DNA of 64,000 nucleotides from an uncultured Lachnospiraceae bacterium (lineage in GTDB: Bacteria > Bacillota > Clostridia > Lachnospirales > Lachnospiraceae), in NCBI GenBank assembly GCA_910588955.1, contig CAJURQ010000003.1, forward strand, positions 62,001-126,000. The letters are read 5' to 3'. The translations under genes were made by a program, and so were the position numbers. Shown piece after piece: positions 8,399 through 16,561 of this stretch. Positions within the stretch are counted from its first letter, which is position 1. Each line of letters begins with the position of its first letter. The notes beneath the pieces are model-generated. The model was not told the origin of the DNA. It was given only the letters and a program-made list of their open reading frames with translations, and made no database searches.

Positions 8399-10465
8399 AT
8401 GAGACAGGAAGAGTTAATTGCGGAGCGTTATGCGCTTGCTCTGGCGCGGATCAGAGAAATACCGGACGAGTCAATCTGTGGGGAGGCTTATCGGGATTAT
8501 TTTACGCAGATGGCGGCGTTTGTGCTGCTGATGGATCAGACTTATAAAATGGTGGAGAGCGGGGCGCTCAGGCAGATGGGGCTGGAGGAACTGAAAGAGC
8601 ACAACCGCTCGCTCTATGCGGATATTCTGCCGGCGCATTACGGGGAAAGCTACGCAAACCCGGACTATGCAGTGAGTCGACTGGGTAAGTCAATTGGGCG
8701 GTGCCTGTCCTTCTTATATACGGAACTCCGCGCCATGATTCCGGCGGCATACGAAACAAACTTAGTTTCCATGACGGTTCGTGCGGAACTCCTGCTGGAA
8801 GTCTACCAGCTTTTTGTCTGCGCGGCACAGGAGGAGAGAGAGCCGGACGAGGAGGAGCTGCTGCAGAGTCTTTACTGGTATGTGAGCGACTATTACGAGG
8901 CGGAGTTTGAGGAGAAGAGCATGGCGCTTTTGGACGCGGACCGGGATTTTGCCCGCCGTATTATAATGGAGAGCGACCTGTCCGACCTGTGCTATCTCTA
9001 TTATTTTGGGGAGTACGTCACGGAGAACGAGCTGAAAACGGCGGCGCACTTAAGCGAGATGCCTCCGGAAAAGATAAAGCTGATGGCGGATACTTACACG
9101 GAAGGCTACCGCATCGGTTTTGAGGTGACCAACAAGGATATTTCCATCAAGGAAACGGTGACCATCCGCTGCTTCCTCGGCTTTGAACGGGTAATCCGGC
9201 AGGCGGTGGAGAACTTTGACCGAATTGGTCTACAGTCAACCTTCTATCGGGCGGGCGCAAATATTTTTCAGGGCAGGAGCGTGAACAAGAACGGCTACTG
9301 CGGTGCGAATCCCAATAAGCAGTACGACTACGACCACAAGGAGGACATGGCGCTTTTTCTGGACGGCGCGCTGGCGGAGAGAAAGATCGAGGCGGTGAGG
9401 AACGTGTTCGAGCGGCATAAGGAGCTGGCGGCGCTTTACGGCGGTCCCGCGGTGGTGGAGAGTTTCGGGGAAGAGCCTTTCGTGCCGGAAAATAAGGAGA
9501 CGGCTTGCCGCCTGAGTGAAAAACAGCAGAAACTTTCGGTTTCCAACGCGGGAAAGATAGCCGATATCCAGAACGAGTACATCAAGGGCGAGGAGCACAG
9601 CTTTACGATTATCGCGTTTCCGGTGCCGGAGATCGGGGAGCGGTACGAGGAAATATTTGACGACGTGGTGCGCATCAATACGCTGGATTACATGCTCTAC
9701 CGGGATATCCAGCAGAAGATTATCGATGTGCTGGACAAGGGAGTGACCGTACTGGTCAAAGGGAAAAACGGGAACGAGACGGACATGAAGGTGCAGCTTC
9801 ACAAGCTGGATGACCCGGAAACCCAGACCAATTTTGAGAACTGTGTGGCGGACGTCAATATCCCTGTGGGAGAGGTATTCACTTCGCCAAAGCTTGTAGG
9901 CACGGAGGGGCTTCTGCATGTGCCGCGGGTATTCTTGCATGAATTGGAATACCGGGATCTGCGGCTGCATTTTCAGGATGGCTTTGTGACGGATTACAGC
10001 TGCGGCAACTTTGCTGGAGCGGAGGACAACCGCAAGTATATCAGGGACAATGTATTCCACCACCATGAGAAGCTTCCGCTGGGAGAGTTCGCCATCGGCA
10101 CGAACACGACCGCTTTCTCCGTGGCGAGGAAATACGGGATCGAGGATAAGCTGCCGATTCTGATTGCGGAAAAGACCGGACCGCACTTTGCGCTGGGGGA
10201 TACGTGCTATTCCCACGAGGAGGAAGTGAAGAGCTTTAACCCCGACGGCAAGGAGATTGTCGCAAAGGAGAACGAAGTGTCGGTTTTGCGTGACACGGAT
10301 GTCAGCAAGGCATATTTCCAGTGTCATACGGACATTACCATCCCTTATGATGAGTTGGGAGAGCTTTCGGTGTTGACCGAATCGGGAGAGAAGCATGTGA
10401 TTATCCAAGACGGTCAATTTGTGCTGCCGGGCTGTGAGGAGCTGAATCGGGCGCTTGTGGAGTGA
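8399..10465 (+). CDS. M29-family metallo-aminopeptidase
   Basis: 688 aa. The C-terminal 300 residues carry the metal-ligand motifs of M29 (AmpS / aminopeptidase T) enzymes: NIPVGEVFTSPK (Glu), the following LPLGEFAIGTN (Glu) and GPHFALGDTCYSH (His and Asp), with a conserved HTDI near the end. These cobalt- or zinc-dependent exopeptidases trim N-terminal residues from peptides in the cytoplasm. The N-terminal half (about 1-330) is helical and longer than in classical AmpS (about 410 aa), so this is the extended form. GAAGGGAG precedes the ATG. A perfect hairpin begins at the stop codon and may end transcription. Confidence 0.85.
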   Translation: MRQEELIAERYALALARIREIPDESICGEAYRDYFTQMAAFVLLMDQTYKMVESGALRQMGLEELKEHNRSLYADILPAHYGESYANPDYAVSRLGKSIGRCLSFLYTELRAMIPAAYETNLVSMTVRAELLLEVYQLFVCAAQEEREPDEEELLQSLYWYVSDYYEAEFEEKSMALLDADRDFARRIIMESDLSDLCYLYYFGEYVTENELKTAAHLSEMPPEKIKLMADTYTEGYRIGFEVTNKDISIKETVTIRCFLGFERVIRQAVENFDRIGLQSTFYRAGANIFQGRSVNKNGYCGANPNKQYDYDHKEDMALFLDGALAERKIEAVRNVFERHKELAALYGGPAVVESFGEEPFVPENKETACRLSEKQQKLSVSNAGKIADIQNEYIKGEEHSFTIIAFPVPEIGERYEEIFDDVVRINTLDYMLYRDIQQKIIDVLDKGVTVLVKGKNGNETDMKVQLHKLDDPETQTNFENCVADVNIPVGEVFTSPKLVGTEGLLHVPRVFLHELEYRDLRLHFQDGFVTDYSCGNFAGAEDNRKYIRDNVFHHHEKLPLGEFAIGTNTTAFSVARKYGIEDKLPILIAEKTGPHFALGDTCYSHEEEVKSFNPDGKEIVAKENEVSVLRDTDVSKAYFQCHTDITIPYDELGELSVLTESGEKHVIIQDGQFVLPGCEELNRALVE

Positions 10466-10499
10466 CAGTTCAGCCCACGCCATGTTATGGCTGAACTGT
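10465..10499. repeat. Short palindrome, probable deletion derivative of the element at 22324-22481
   Basis: ACAGTTCAGCC (10465-10475) and GGCTGAACTGT (10489-10499) form a perfect 11-bp stem with a 13-nt loop, overlapping the TGA of the aminopeptidase gene. The first 14 bases from 10468, GTTCAGCCCACGCC, are the exact reverse complement of the right end of the large element at 22466-22479, and its left end GTTCAGCC is also matched. There is no T-run, so terminator activity is uncertain. Confidence 0.6.
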
Positions 10500-10511
10500 T
10501 ATAAAAGGTAG

Positions 10512-10540
10512 TTGAAAAAGAGAAGAAAATCTAGTACACT
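10512..10540 (+). promoter_or_regulatory. Predicted sigma-A promoter for the purE cluster
   Basis: TTGAAA (10512-10517), 17-nt spacer and TACACT (10535-10540), 58 nt ahead of the purE ATG. Fair match to consensus; no purine riboswitch or PurR-like box was recognised in the leader. Confidence 0.5.
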
Positions 10541-10597
10541 GTAGAGTAAGAAACTTTGTTTTAACACAAGATATTGTGGTTGAGGAGGTAATTGCTG

Positions 10598-11107
10598 ATG
10601 GCACAGGTAGGCATCGTGATGGGCAGCGATTCGGATATGCCCGTTATGGCGAAGGCAGCGGATATTTTGGAGGAGCTTGGCGTTTCCTATGAGATGACAA
10701 TCATTTCCGCACACAGGGAACCGGACGTGTTTTTTGAGTATGCGAAGAGCGCGGAGGCGAAGGGCTTTAAAGTGATTATCGCGGGAGCCGGGAAGGCGGC
10801 TCATCTGCCGGGTATGTGCGCGGCGATCTTCCCTATGCCGGTGATCGGCGTGCCCATGAAGACTTCCGATCTGGGCGGGGTGGATTCCCTCTATTCTATT
10901 GTACAGATGCCCTCCGGCATTCCGGTGGCGACGGTGGCGATTAACGGCGGGCAGAACGCGGGCATTCTGGCGGCGAAGATTCTGGCTGTCTCGGACGCGG
11001 CTCTTCTGGAGCGGTTAAAGAAATATGCGGAGAGTCTGAAGGAGAGCGTGCAGGAGAAGGACGCGAAGCTGCAGGAAGTTGGGTATAAAACATATTTGAA
11101 GGCATAG
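10598..11107 (+). CDS. purE: 5-(carboxyamino)imidazole ribonucleotide mutase
   Basis: Moves the carboxylate of N5-CAIR to give CAIR, step 6b of de novo purine synthesis; class I PurE, octameric. 169 aa. ATG at 10598 chosen since GAGGAGG lies 8 nt upstream; TTG and CTG codons just before it are unlikely starts. Seen: GSDSDMPVM near the N-terminus, the active-site SAHREPD (His about residue 42) and GAGKAAHLPGM (about 69-79). First gene of a same-strand series purE-purM-purN-purD; the purM start follows 10 bp after its stop. The partner ATPase PurK is not in the window. Confidence 0.97.
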   Translation: MAQVGIVMGSDSDMPVMAKAADILEELGVSYEMTIISAHREPDVFFEYAKSAEAKGFKVIIAGAGKAAHLPGMCAAIFPMPVIGVPMKTSDLGGVDSLYSIVQMPSGIPVATVAINGGQNAGILAAKILAVSDAALLERLKKYAESLKESVQEKDAKLQEVGYKTYLKA

Positions 11108-11117
11108 GGAGGTAAAG

Positions 11118-12143
11118 ATGGACTACAAGACAGCGGGCGTGGATATCGAGGCGGGCTACCGTTCGGTGGAGCTGATGAAGCAGTATGTGAAGGGGACGAT
11201 GAGACCGGAGGTGTTAGGCGGAATCGGCGGATTTTCCGGCGCCTTTTCCCTTGAGAAGATTAAGGGCATGGAGAAGCCGGTGCTCTTGTCGGGCACGGAC
11301 GGCGTGGGCACGAAGATACAGCTTGCGTATCTGATGGATAAGCATGATACCGTGGGAATCGACTGCGTGGCAATGTGTGTCAACGATGTGGTTTGCGCGG
11401 GCGCGGAGCCGCTGTTTTTCTTAGATTACATAGCGTGCGGCAAAAACTATCCCGAGAAGATCGCCGCGATTGTGAAGGGTGTTGCCGAGGGCTGTAAGCA
11501 GGCGGGCGCGGCGTTGGTCGGCGGCGAGACGGCGGAGCATCCGGGGCTGATGCCGGAGTATGAGTACGACCTTGCCGGTTTCGCGGTGGGCGTTGCGGAG
11601 GAGAAAGACCTGATTACAGGGGTGGATGTGAAGCCCGGCGACGTGCTTGTGGGCATTGCCTCCTCGGGCGTGCACAGCAACGGCTTTTCCCTTATCAGAA
11701 AAGTGTTTAATGTGAACAAGGAAACGCTCTCCGTACATTATGACGAGCTTGGCGCGACGCTGGGGGAGACATTGCTTACGCCCACCAAAATTTATGTGAA
11801 AGCGCTTGGAGAGGTGAAGCGTGCGGGCGTTACCGTCAAGGGCTGCAGCCATATCACGGGCGGCGGTTTCTATGAGAATATTCCGAGAATGCTGCCGGAC
11901 GGCGTCGGAGCGAAGGTGAGGAAGGGCAGCTTTGAGATACCGCCCATCTTTGCGTTGATGCAGAGGACCGGTAATCTGGAAGAGAAGATGATGTACAATA
12001 CATACAACATGGGTCTTGGCATGGTGCTGGCGGTGGATGCGGCGGATGCGGACCGGACTGTTGCCGCGCTTGCAAAGGCTGGCGAGAAGGCTTGGATCGT
12101 GGGCGAGGTCGTGGCAGGAGAGCACGAGGCGGTTATCGTGTAA
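11118..12143 (+). CDS. purM: Phosphoribosylformylglycinamidine cyclo-ligase (AIR synthetase)
   Basis: ATP-dependent closure of FGAM to aminoimidazole ribonucleotide, the fifth step of purine synthesis; cytoplasmic dimer. 341 aa, normal length. Seen: the opening YKTAGVDIEAGYRSVELM, the nucleotide/phosphate loop LSGTDGVGTKIQLA (about residues 56-69), VVCAGAEPLFFLDY, the glycine-rich GGETAEHPG (about 136) and SHITGGGFYENIPRMLP (about 241-257). GGGAGG sits before the ATG. Tightly coupled to purE; a 116-nt gap with weak pairing separates it from purN. Confidence 0.97.
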   Translation: MDYKTAGVDIEAGYRSVELMKQYVKGTMRPEVLGGIGGFSGAFSLEKIKGMEKPVLLSGTDGVGTKIQLAYLMDKHDTVGIDCVAMCVNDVVCAGAEPLFFLDYIACGKNYPEKIAAIVKGVAEGCKQAGAALVGGETAEHPGLMPEYEYDLAGFAVGVAEEKDLITGVDVKPGDVLVGIASSGVHSNGFSLIRKVFNVNKETLSVHYDELGATLGETLLTPTKIYVKALGEVKRAGVTVKGCSHITGGGFYENIPRMLPDGVGAKVRKGSFEIPPIFALMQRTGNLEEKMMYNTYNMGLGMVLAVDAADADRTVAALAKAGEKAWIVGEVVAGEHEAVIV

Positions 12144-12259
12144 GCACCCGGCAGGTTTACATAACGCGGAACGGCGTGGCATAATGCGTTTTATGGATGA
12201 CTTGGGAGAAATTGTTATCTATATAGAAGGGACTGGGGAGTTCTGACAGGAGGAGCAAT

Positions 12260-12886
12260 ATGCTTAGAGTAGTGGTATGTGTGTCGGGCGGCGGCACGAA
12301 CTTGCAGGCGATTATTGACGGCATTGCGAATGGCTCTGTCTTTCACACGGAGATTGTGCGGGTAGTCTGCAACAATCCCGGCGCCCGCGCTCTGGAAAGA
12401 GCGAAAGCGGCGGGGATTGAGAGCGTGTGTGTTTCACCGAAGGATTTCGAGGACAGGGGAGCGTTTGGGGAGGCTCTTTGCCGCTCGGTGGAAGAAGCCA
12501 GCCCGGATCTGATTGTGTTGGCGGGCTTTATGGTAAAGGTGCCGACAGAGTTAATAAAAAAGTATGAAAATCGGATTATCAATGTGCATCCGGCGCTGAT
12601 TCCGGCATTTTGCGGCACGGGCTACTACGGGCTGCGGGTACATGAGGCGGCGCTTGCGCGCGGCGTGAAGATCACCGGCGCCACGGTACATTTTGTGGAT
12701 GAGGGGATGGATACCGGACCGATCATCATGCAGAAGGCGGTGGAGGTGCACGAGGACGACACGCCGGAGACGCTGCAGAAGAGAGTGATGCAGGAGGCGG
12801 AGTGGGTGATTCTGCCGTGGTGCATCAATCTGATTGCGGCAGGGCAGGTAAAGGTGGAGAACGGAAAGGTTACAGTTACAGAGTAA
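12260..12886 (+). CDS. purN: Phosphoribosylglycinamide formyltransferase (folate-dependent)
   Basis: Transfers formyl from 10-formyl-THF to GAR, third step of purine synthesis. 208 aa. Seen: the N-terminal phosphate loop SGGGTNLQAIIDG, the active-site run NVHPALIPAF with Asn and His (about residues 106-115), and the folate-side Asp in GATVHFVDEGMDTGPII (about 138-154). CAGGAGGAG lies 6 nt before the ATG. It sits between purM and purD as in many Firmicutes. The substrate loop reads FCGTGYYG, slightly unlike the usual FxGxGxYG, but the rest is canonical. Confidence 0.96.
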   Translation: MLRVVVCVSGGGTNLQAIIDGIANGSVFHTEIVRVVCNNPGARALERAKAAGIESVCVSPKDFEDRGAFGEALCRSVEEASPDLIVLAGFMVKVPTELIKKYENRIINVHPALIPAFCGTGYYGLRVHEAALARGVKITGATVHFVDEGMDTGPIIMQKAVEVHEDDTPETLQKRVMQEAEWVILPWCINLIAAGQVKVENGKVTVTE

Positions 12887-12967
12887 AGCGGGTAACGGAA
12901 AAACGATTAGCAGTGTTGCGGTTCTGCACATATGAGTCGCAGCATTTAGGAAAGGAACTATAAAATC

Positions 12968-14239
12968 ATGAAAATTTTGATCGTAGGAAGCGGCGGCAGG
13001 GAACACGCGATCGCGGCGGCGGTGGCGAAGAGCCCGAGGGCGGATAAGATTTACTGCGCGCCCGGCAACGCGGGGATTGGTCAGATTGCAGAGTGTGTGC
13101 CGATTGGCGCCATGGAATTTGACAAGCTGGTGGCTTTCGCCAAAGAGCATGCCATCGATCTGACGATTGTAGGCATGGACGATCCGCTGGTGGGCGGTCT
13201 CGTGGACGAGATGGAGGCGGCGGGGCTTCGTGTGTTCGGACCCCGGAAAAACGCGGCGATTCTGGAGGGCAGTAAGGCGTTCTCCAAGGATCTGATGAAG
13301 AAGTACAACATTCCGACGGCGGAATACGAGAACTTTGACGATCCGCAGAAGGCGCTCGCTTATCTGGAGACGGCGAAGATGCCGGTGGTCTTAAAGGCGG
13401 ACGGTCTTGCACTGGGCAAGGGCGTGTTGATCTGCGAGACGCTGGAGGACGCGAGGGAAGGCGTGCGCACCATTATGGAGGATAAAAAGTTCGGCGCGGC
13501 GGGCAACCGCATGGTGGTTGAGGAATTTATGACGGGGCGTGAGGTCTCCGTGCTCTCCTTTGTGGACGGGAAGACGATAAAGATTATGTCCTCCGCGCAG
13601 GATCACAAGCGCGCGCTGGACGGCGATCAGGGACTGAACACAGGCGGTATGGGCACGTTTTCGCCAAGCCCCTTTTATACGGACGAGGTGGACGCGTTCT
13701 GCCATAAGTATATTTATCAGGCGACAGTGGACGCTATGGCGGCGGAGGGAAGACCTTTCAAGGGCGTGATTTTCTTCGGGCTGATGCTGACGGAGGACGG
13801 ACCGAAGGTGCTTGAGTACAATGCCCGCTTCGGCGATCCCGAGGCGCAGGTCGTGCTGCCCCGCATGAAAAACGATATGATCGACGTGGTGGAGGCATGT
13901 ATTGACGGGACGCTCGACCAGATCGATCTCGCCTTTGAGGACAATGCGGCGGTATGCGTGATTCTGGCGTCGGAAGGATATCCCGTCTCTTACGAGAAGG
14001 GCTTTGAGATTACAGGGCTTGAAATCTTTGATGGGAAGGACGGGTACTACTGTTTCCACGCGGGGACGGCGCTTAAGGATGGCAGGATTGTCACAAACGG
14101 CGGCAGGGTGCTCGGCGTCACGGCGAAGGGCGCGACCTTGAAGGAGGCGCGGGCGAACGCTTACGCGGCGACGGAGTGGGTGCATTTTGACCGCCAGTAT
14201 ATGAGGCACGATATCGGCAAGGCGATCGACGAGGCGTAA
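12968..14239 (+). CDS. purD: Phosphoribosylamine-glycine ligase (GAR synthetase)
   Basis: ATP-grasp enzyme joining phosphoribosylamine and glycine, second step of purine synthesis. 423 aa, normal length. Seen: the N-terminal GSGGREHAIA (residues 7-16), FGPRKNAAILEGSKAFSKD, the ATP-grasp loop VLKADGLALGKGV (about residues 140-152), GLNTGGMGTFSPSPF (about 224-238) and the metal-binding EYNARFGDPEAQ (about 287-298). AAAGGAA lies upstream of the ATG. Last gene of the pur series here; purB, purC, purF, purH and purL are not in the window. Confidence 0.97.
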   Translation: MKILIVGSGGREHAIAAAVAKSPRADKIYCAPGNAGIGQIAECVPIGAMEFDKLVAFAKEHAIDLTIVGMDDPLVGGLVDEMEAAGLRVFGPRKNAAILEGSKAFSKDLMKKYNIPTAEYENFDDPQKALAYLETAKMPVVLKADGLALGKGVLICETLEDAREGVRTIMEDKKFGAAGNRMVVEEFMTGREVSVLSFVDGKTIKIMSSAQDHKRALDGDQGLNTGGMGTFSPSPFYTDEVDAFCHKYIYQATVDAMAAEGRPFKGVIFFGLMLTEDGPKVLEYNARFGDPEAQVVLPRMKNDMIDVVEACIDGTLDQIDLAFEDNAAVCVILASEGYPVSYEKGFEITGLEIFDGKDGYYCFHAGTALKDGRIVTNGGRVLGVTAKGATLKEARANAYAATEWVHFDRQYMRHDIGKAIDEA

Positions 14240-14301
14240 ATGGCAGGGTATCCGTGAAAACGGAATAAGGCAATAGAAGATGAGTAAAAGGGAGTGAGAA
14301 A

Positions 14302-14790
14302 ATGAGCAGAGAAGAACGAATTGAGATGCTCAAAAAGGAATTCAGCGAGATCAATACCTATAATAGACCGACCTATTGTTCCGAGTGCGGGGGCGTTATG
14401 GAATTTAAGGGTCTTGGCGAATACCACTGCGAAAAGTGCGGTTTTATTGATTATGACGACTACGGAAAAGCGCGCAATTATGTGGAGCAGCACAGGGGAG
14501 CCAATGCGGCGGAGGTTGCCAGAGCTACCGGCGTGTCACAAAAAGCCATCAGGGATATGCTCAAGGAAGGGAAACTCGAGATAGCGCAGAATTCTGTTAT
14601 TTTCTTAAAATGTGAGATCTGTGGCTCGAAGATCAGTAGCGGCAGATACTGCCCCAAGTGTGAGATGAACTATCACCATGATCTGGAGGAGATGGCAAGA
14701 AAAGCAAGACATCATGGCGATACGTTCGGTTACAGCACCGAGCGGCGCAAGGGAGAGGATGGCGCGAAGCGCTTTACAAGAGACGAGTAA
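14302..14790 (+). CDS. Zinc-ribbon and helix-turn-helix protein (YvyF-like)
   Basis: 162 aa. Two Cys4 zinc knuckles bracket a small helix-turn-helix: CSECGG with CEKCG (about residues 29-54), the HTH ANAAEVARATGVSQKAIRDM (about 73-92), then CEICG with CPKCE (about 106-124). This layout resembles the flagellar-operon protein YvyF/TIGR03826 of Firmicutes, whose exact role is unclear. No flagellar gene is nearby, so the flagellar label is not supported by context. GGGAGTGAG precedes the ATG. The C-terminus is basic and polar. Confidence 0.7.
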   Translation: MSREERIEMLKKEFSEINTYNRPTYCSECGGVMEFKGLGEYHCEKCGFIDYDDYGKARNYVEQHRGANAAEVARATGVSQKAIRDMLKEGKLEIAQNSVIFLKCEICGSKISSGRYCPKCEMNYHHDLEEMARKARHHGDTFGYSTERRKGEDGAKRFTRDE

Positions 14791-14822
14791 AATCGGACAG
14801 AATACCGGCAGAGGAGAAAAGA

Positions 14823-16175
14823 ATGAAAATACGAAAGAGCGAGCAGATAAGAGGAAGACAGAGACGCGTGTGGAAGGCAGCGGCGGTTTTTGGCGCGGCG
14901 GTTCTTCTTGCGTGGTGCAATCCGATGGTGAGTCTGGCGGAGGCGACAGGCACCGTGCTGCCCAACTCAGTCAATATCAGAAAACAGCCCGATCAGGAGA
15001 GCGATGTGATCGGCAGTTCCACGGTCGGTAAGGAAATCAGCATTCGTGGCAAGGTGGATGTTTCCGGAATTACATGGTATCAGGTATATGTGGACGCGAA
15101 CACCATGGGTTATGTACGCGCCGACATGATCGAGAAAAAGGGAGATGGGGATATTCCCACGGTTACCGTGGCGGCGGAGAGCCAGCCGGCGCAGGCGCCG
15201 GAAGGCGGCGATACAGACAGTCAGGAATCGCCGGCGGAAGGCGGTGCAGGCAGCGGTGCGCAGGTGGAGGCGCAGGAGTCCATGGATCGCCAGTATGCCA
15301 GCACCAAGGTGCAGGCAAAGGTGCGTCCCGACCCGTCCACTTCCAATAATCCGGTGGACTCCCTGACACCCGGGACACAGGTAGTAGTGAGCGGAAAATC
15401 TGAGGGCAGCGACAGTAAGACGTGGTACTATGTGAATTTTACCGGAGCAAACGGTTCCGAGAAAACAGGGTATATCCGTTCCGATCTGCTAGAGCTGGGG
15501 GAGATGCTGCCTGTAGAGGAAACGCCGGAGGAAGAGCCGCCGGAGGAACCGGAAGAGCCCGCGCCTACACCGCGAAACGATTATGAATTGAAAATTGAGA
15601 CTACTTCCGATGGAGAGGAAGTGTGGTATATTTATGATAATGTCACAGGACAGAAGCAGAAACTTGTGCCTCTGTTGGAATCCTCTTATTCCCAGTCGTT
15701 AGGCGACGATGAGGCTGACACGAAATCTATCGTAAAACAGAGGATTGTGATTGTCGTGTTGGCAGTGCTTCTGGCAATTCTTGCGGTTGTGACGGTTATT
15801 ATGGCGTTTAAGCTGAGGGACGCTTACTACGAGGATTATGAGGACGACGAGGACGACGAGACGCCGGAGGAGCGTCCGTCAGCAAGGCGTGCGGCGGAGA
15901 GAGAAAGAGAGACCGGACGCAGAGCAGCTTCGGAGAGAGCGCGGGAGCCGGGACGCAGAGCATCTGCCGAGGAAGAGCGCAGACCCCGCAGAAGAGAGGA
16001 AGCGGCGGACGGACAGGATCGCAGACGGCGCGAGCGGGAAGTGACCTACCGGGAAGAGCCGGATGCGGAAGAAGCGGTCAGACCCGCAAGGGCGCGCAAG
16101 GCGAAAAATTTCCTTCTGGATGACGACGAGTTTGAATTTGAATTTTTAAATATGGACGATAAGGATCTGAAATAA
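14823..16175 (+). CDS. SH3-domain cell-envelope protein with C-terminal membrane helix
   Basis: 450 aa. A long signal peptide (KAAAVFGAAVLLAWCNPMV, cleavage near SLAEA) is followed by two bacterial SH3 domains at about residues 40-102 (NSVNIRKQPDQESDVIGS) and 158-222 (AKVRPDPSTSNNPVDSLTPG), which usually bind peptidoglycan. An acidic, Pro/Glu-rich linker leads to a membrane helix (about 304-326, QRIVIVVLAVLLAILAVVTV) and a long highly charged Arg/Glu tail inside the cell ending in an acidic patch. So the SH3 domains lie outside and the charged tail inside. It runs directly into the gntR-clpC pair (2-bp gap). Function unknown; an envelope-sensing role is only a guess. Confidence 0.75.
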   Translation: MKIRKSEQIRGRQRRVWKAAAVFGAAVLLAWCNPMVSLAEATGTVLPNSVNIRKQPDQESDVIGSSTVGKEISIRGKVDVSGITWYQVYVDANTMGYVRADMIEKKGDGDIPTVTVAAESQPAQAPEGGDTDSQESPAEGGAGSGAQVEAQESMDRQYASTKVQAKVRPDPSTSNNPVDSLTPGTQVVVSGKSEGSDSKTWYYVNFTGANGSEKTGYIRSDLLELGEMLPVEETPEEEPPEEPEEPAPTPRNDYELKIETTSDGEEVWYIYDNVTGQKQKLVPLLESSYSQSLGDDEADTKSIVKQRIVIVVLAVLLAILAVVTVIMAFKLRDAYYEDYEDDEDDETPEERPSARRAAERERETGRRAASERAREPGRRASAEEERRPRRREEAADGQDRRRREREVTYREEPDAEEAVRPARARKAKNFLLDDDEFEFEFLNMDDKDLK

Positions 16176-16177
16176 CT

Positions 16178-16561
16178 ATGTTTATCGAGATAGATTTTAA
16201 CAGCGATCAGGCGATTTATATGCAGCTTAGGGATCAGATCATCATGGGAATTGCCTCTTCCCGGTTTCAGGAGGGCGATATGCTCCCCTCCGTCAGACAG
16301 CTTGCGGACACCATCGGCATCAACATGCACACGGTCAACAAGGCTTACACCGTCTTAAAGCAGGAAGGCTATGTGAAAGTGGATCGCAGACGCGGCGTGA
16401 TGGTTGCCGTGGACATTGACAGGATGCGTGCCATTGAGGAAATCAGGGAGGATTTGATGGTCACTTTGGCAAAGGCAAGCTGTAAGAATATTTCCGGCGA
16501 AGAAGTGCATGCTCTTATAGACGAGATCTATGAGGAATATGGGAAAGGAATGAGAGAGTAA
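16178..16561 (+). CDS. GntR-family regulator, YtrA subfamily
   Basis: 127 aa, close to the short YtrA type, which has a winged helix-turn-helix and only a brief dimerising tail. Seen: YMQLRDQIIMGIASSRFQEG, the HTH core MLPSVRQLADTIGINMHTVN (about residues 31-50) and the wing LKQEGYVKVDRRRGVMVAV. YtrA regulators usually sit at the head of ABC-transporter operons; here the next gene is clpC, whose ATG starts in the base after this stop. It may therefore take the place that CtsR holds in Bacilli as repressor of the clpC operon; that is inference from position only. Confidence 0.85.
   Translation: MFIEIDFNSDQAIYMQLRDQIIMGIASSRFQEGDMLPSVRQLADTIGINMHTVNKAYTVLKQEGYVKVDRRRGVMVAVDIDRMRAIEEIREDLMVTLAKASCKNISGEEVHALIDEIYEEYGKGMRE

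Noticed and set aside
9236..10483. Long antisense frame (415 codons) opposite the M29 aminopeptidase gene
   Set aside because: It mirrors a GC-rich gene with clear motifs, has no ribosome site and no recognisable protein pattern; a shadow frame.
13391..14209. Minus-strand frame of 272 codons opposite purD
   Set aside because: purD is canonical throughout; the antisense frame shows no domain or start signal.
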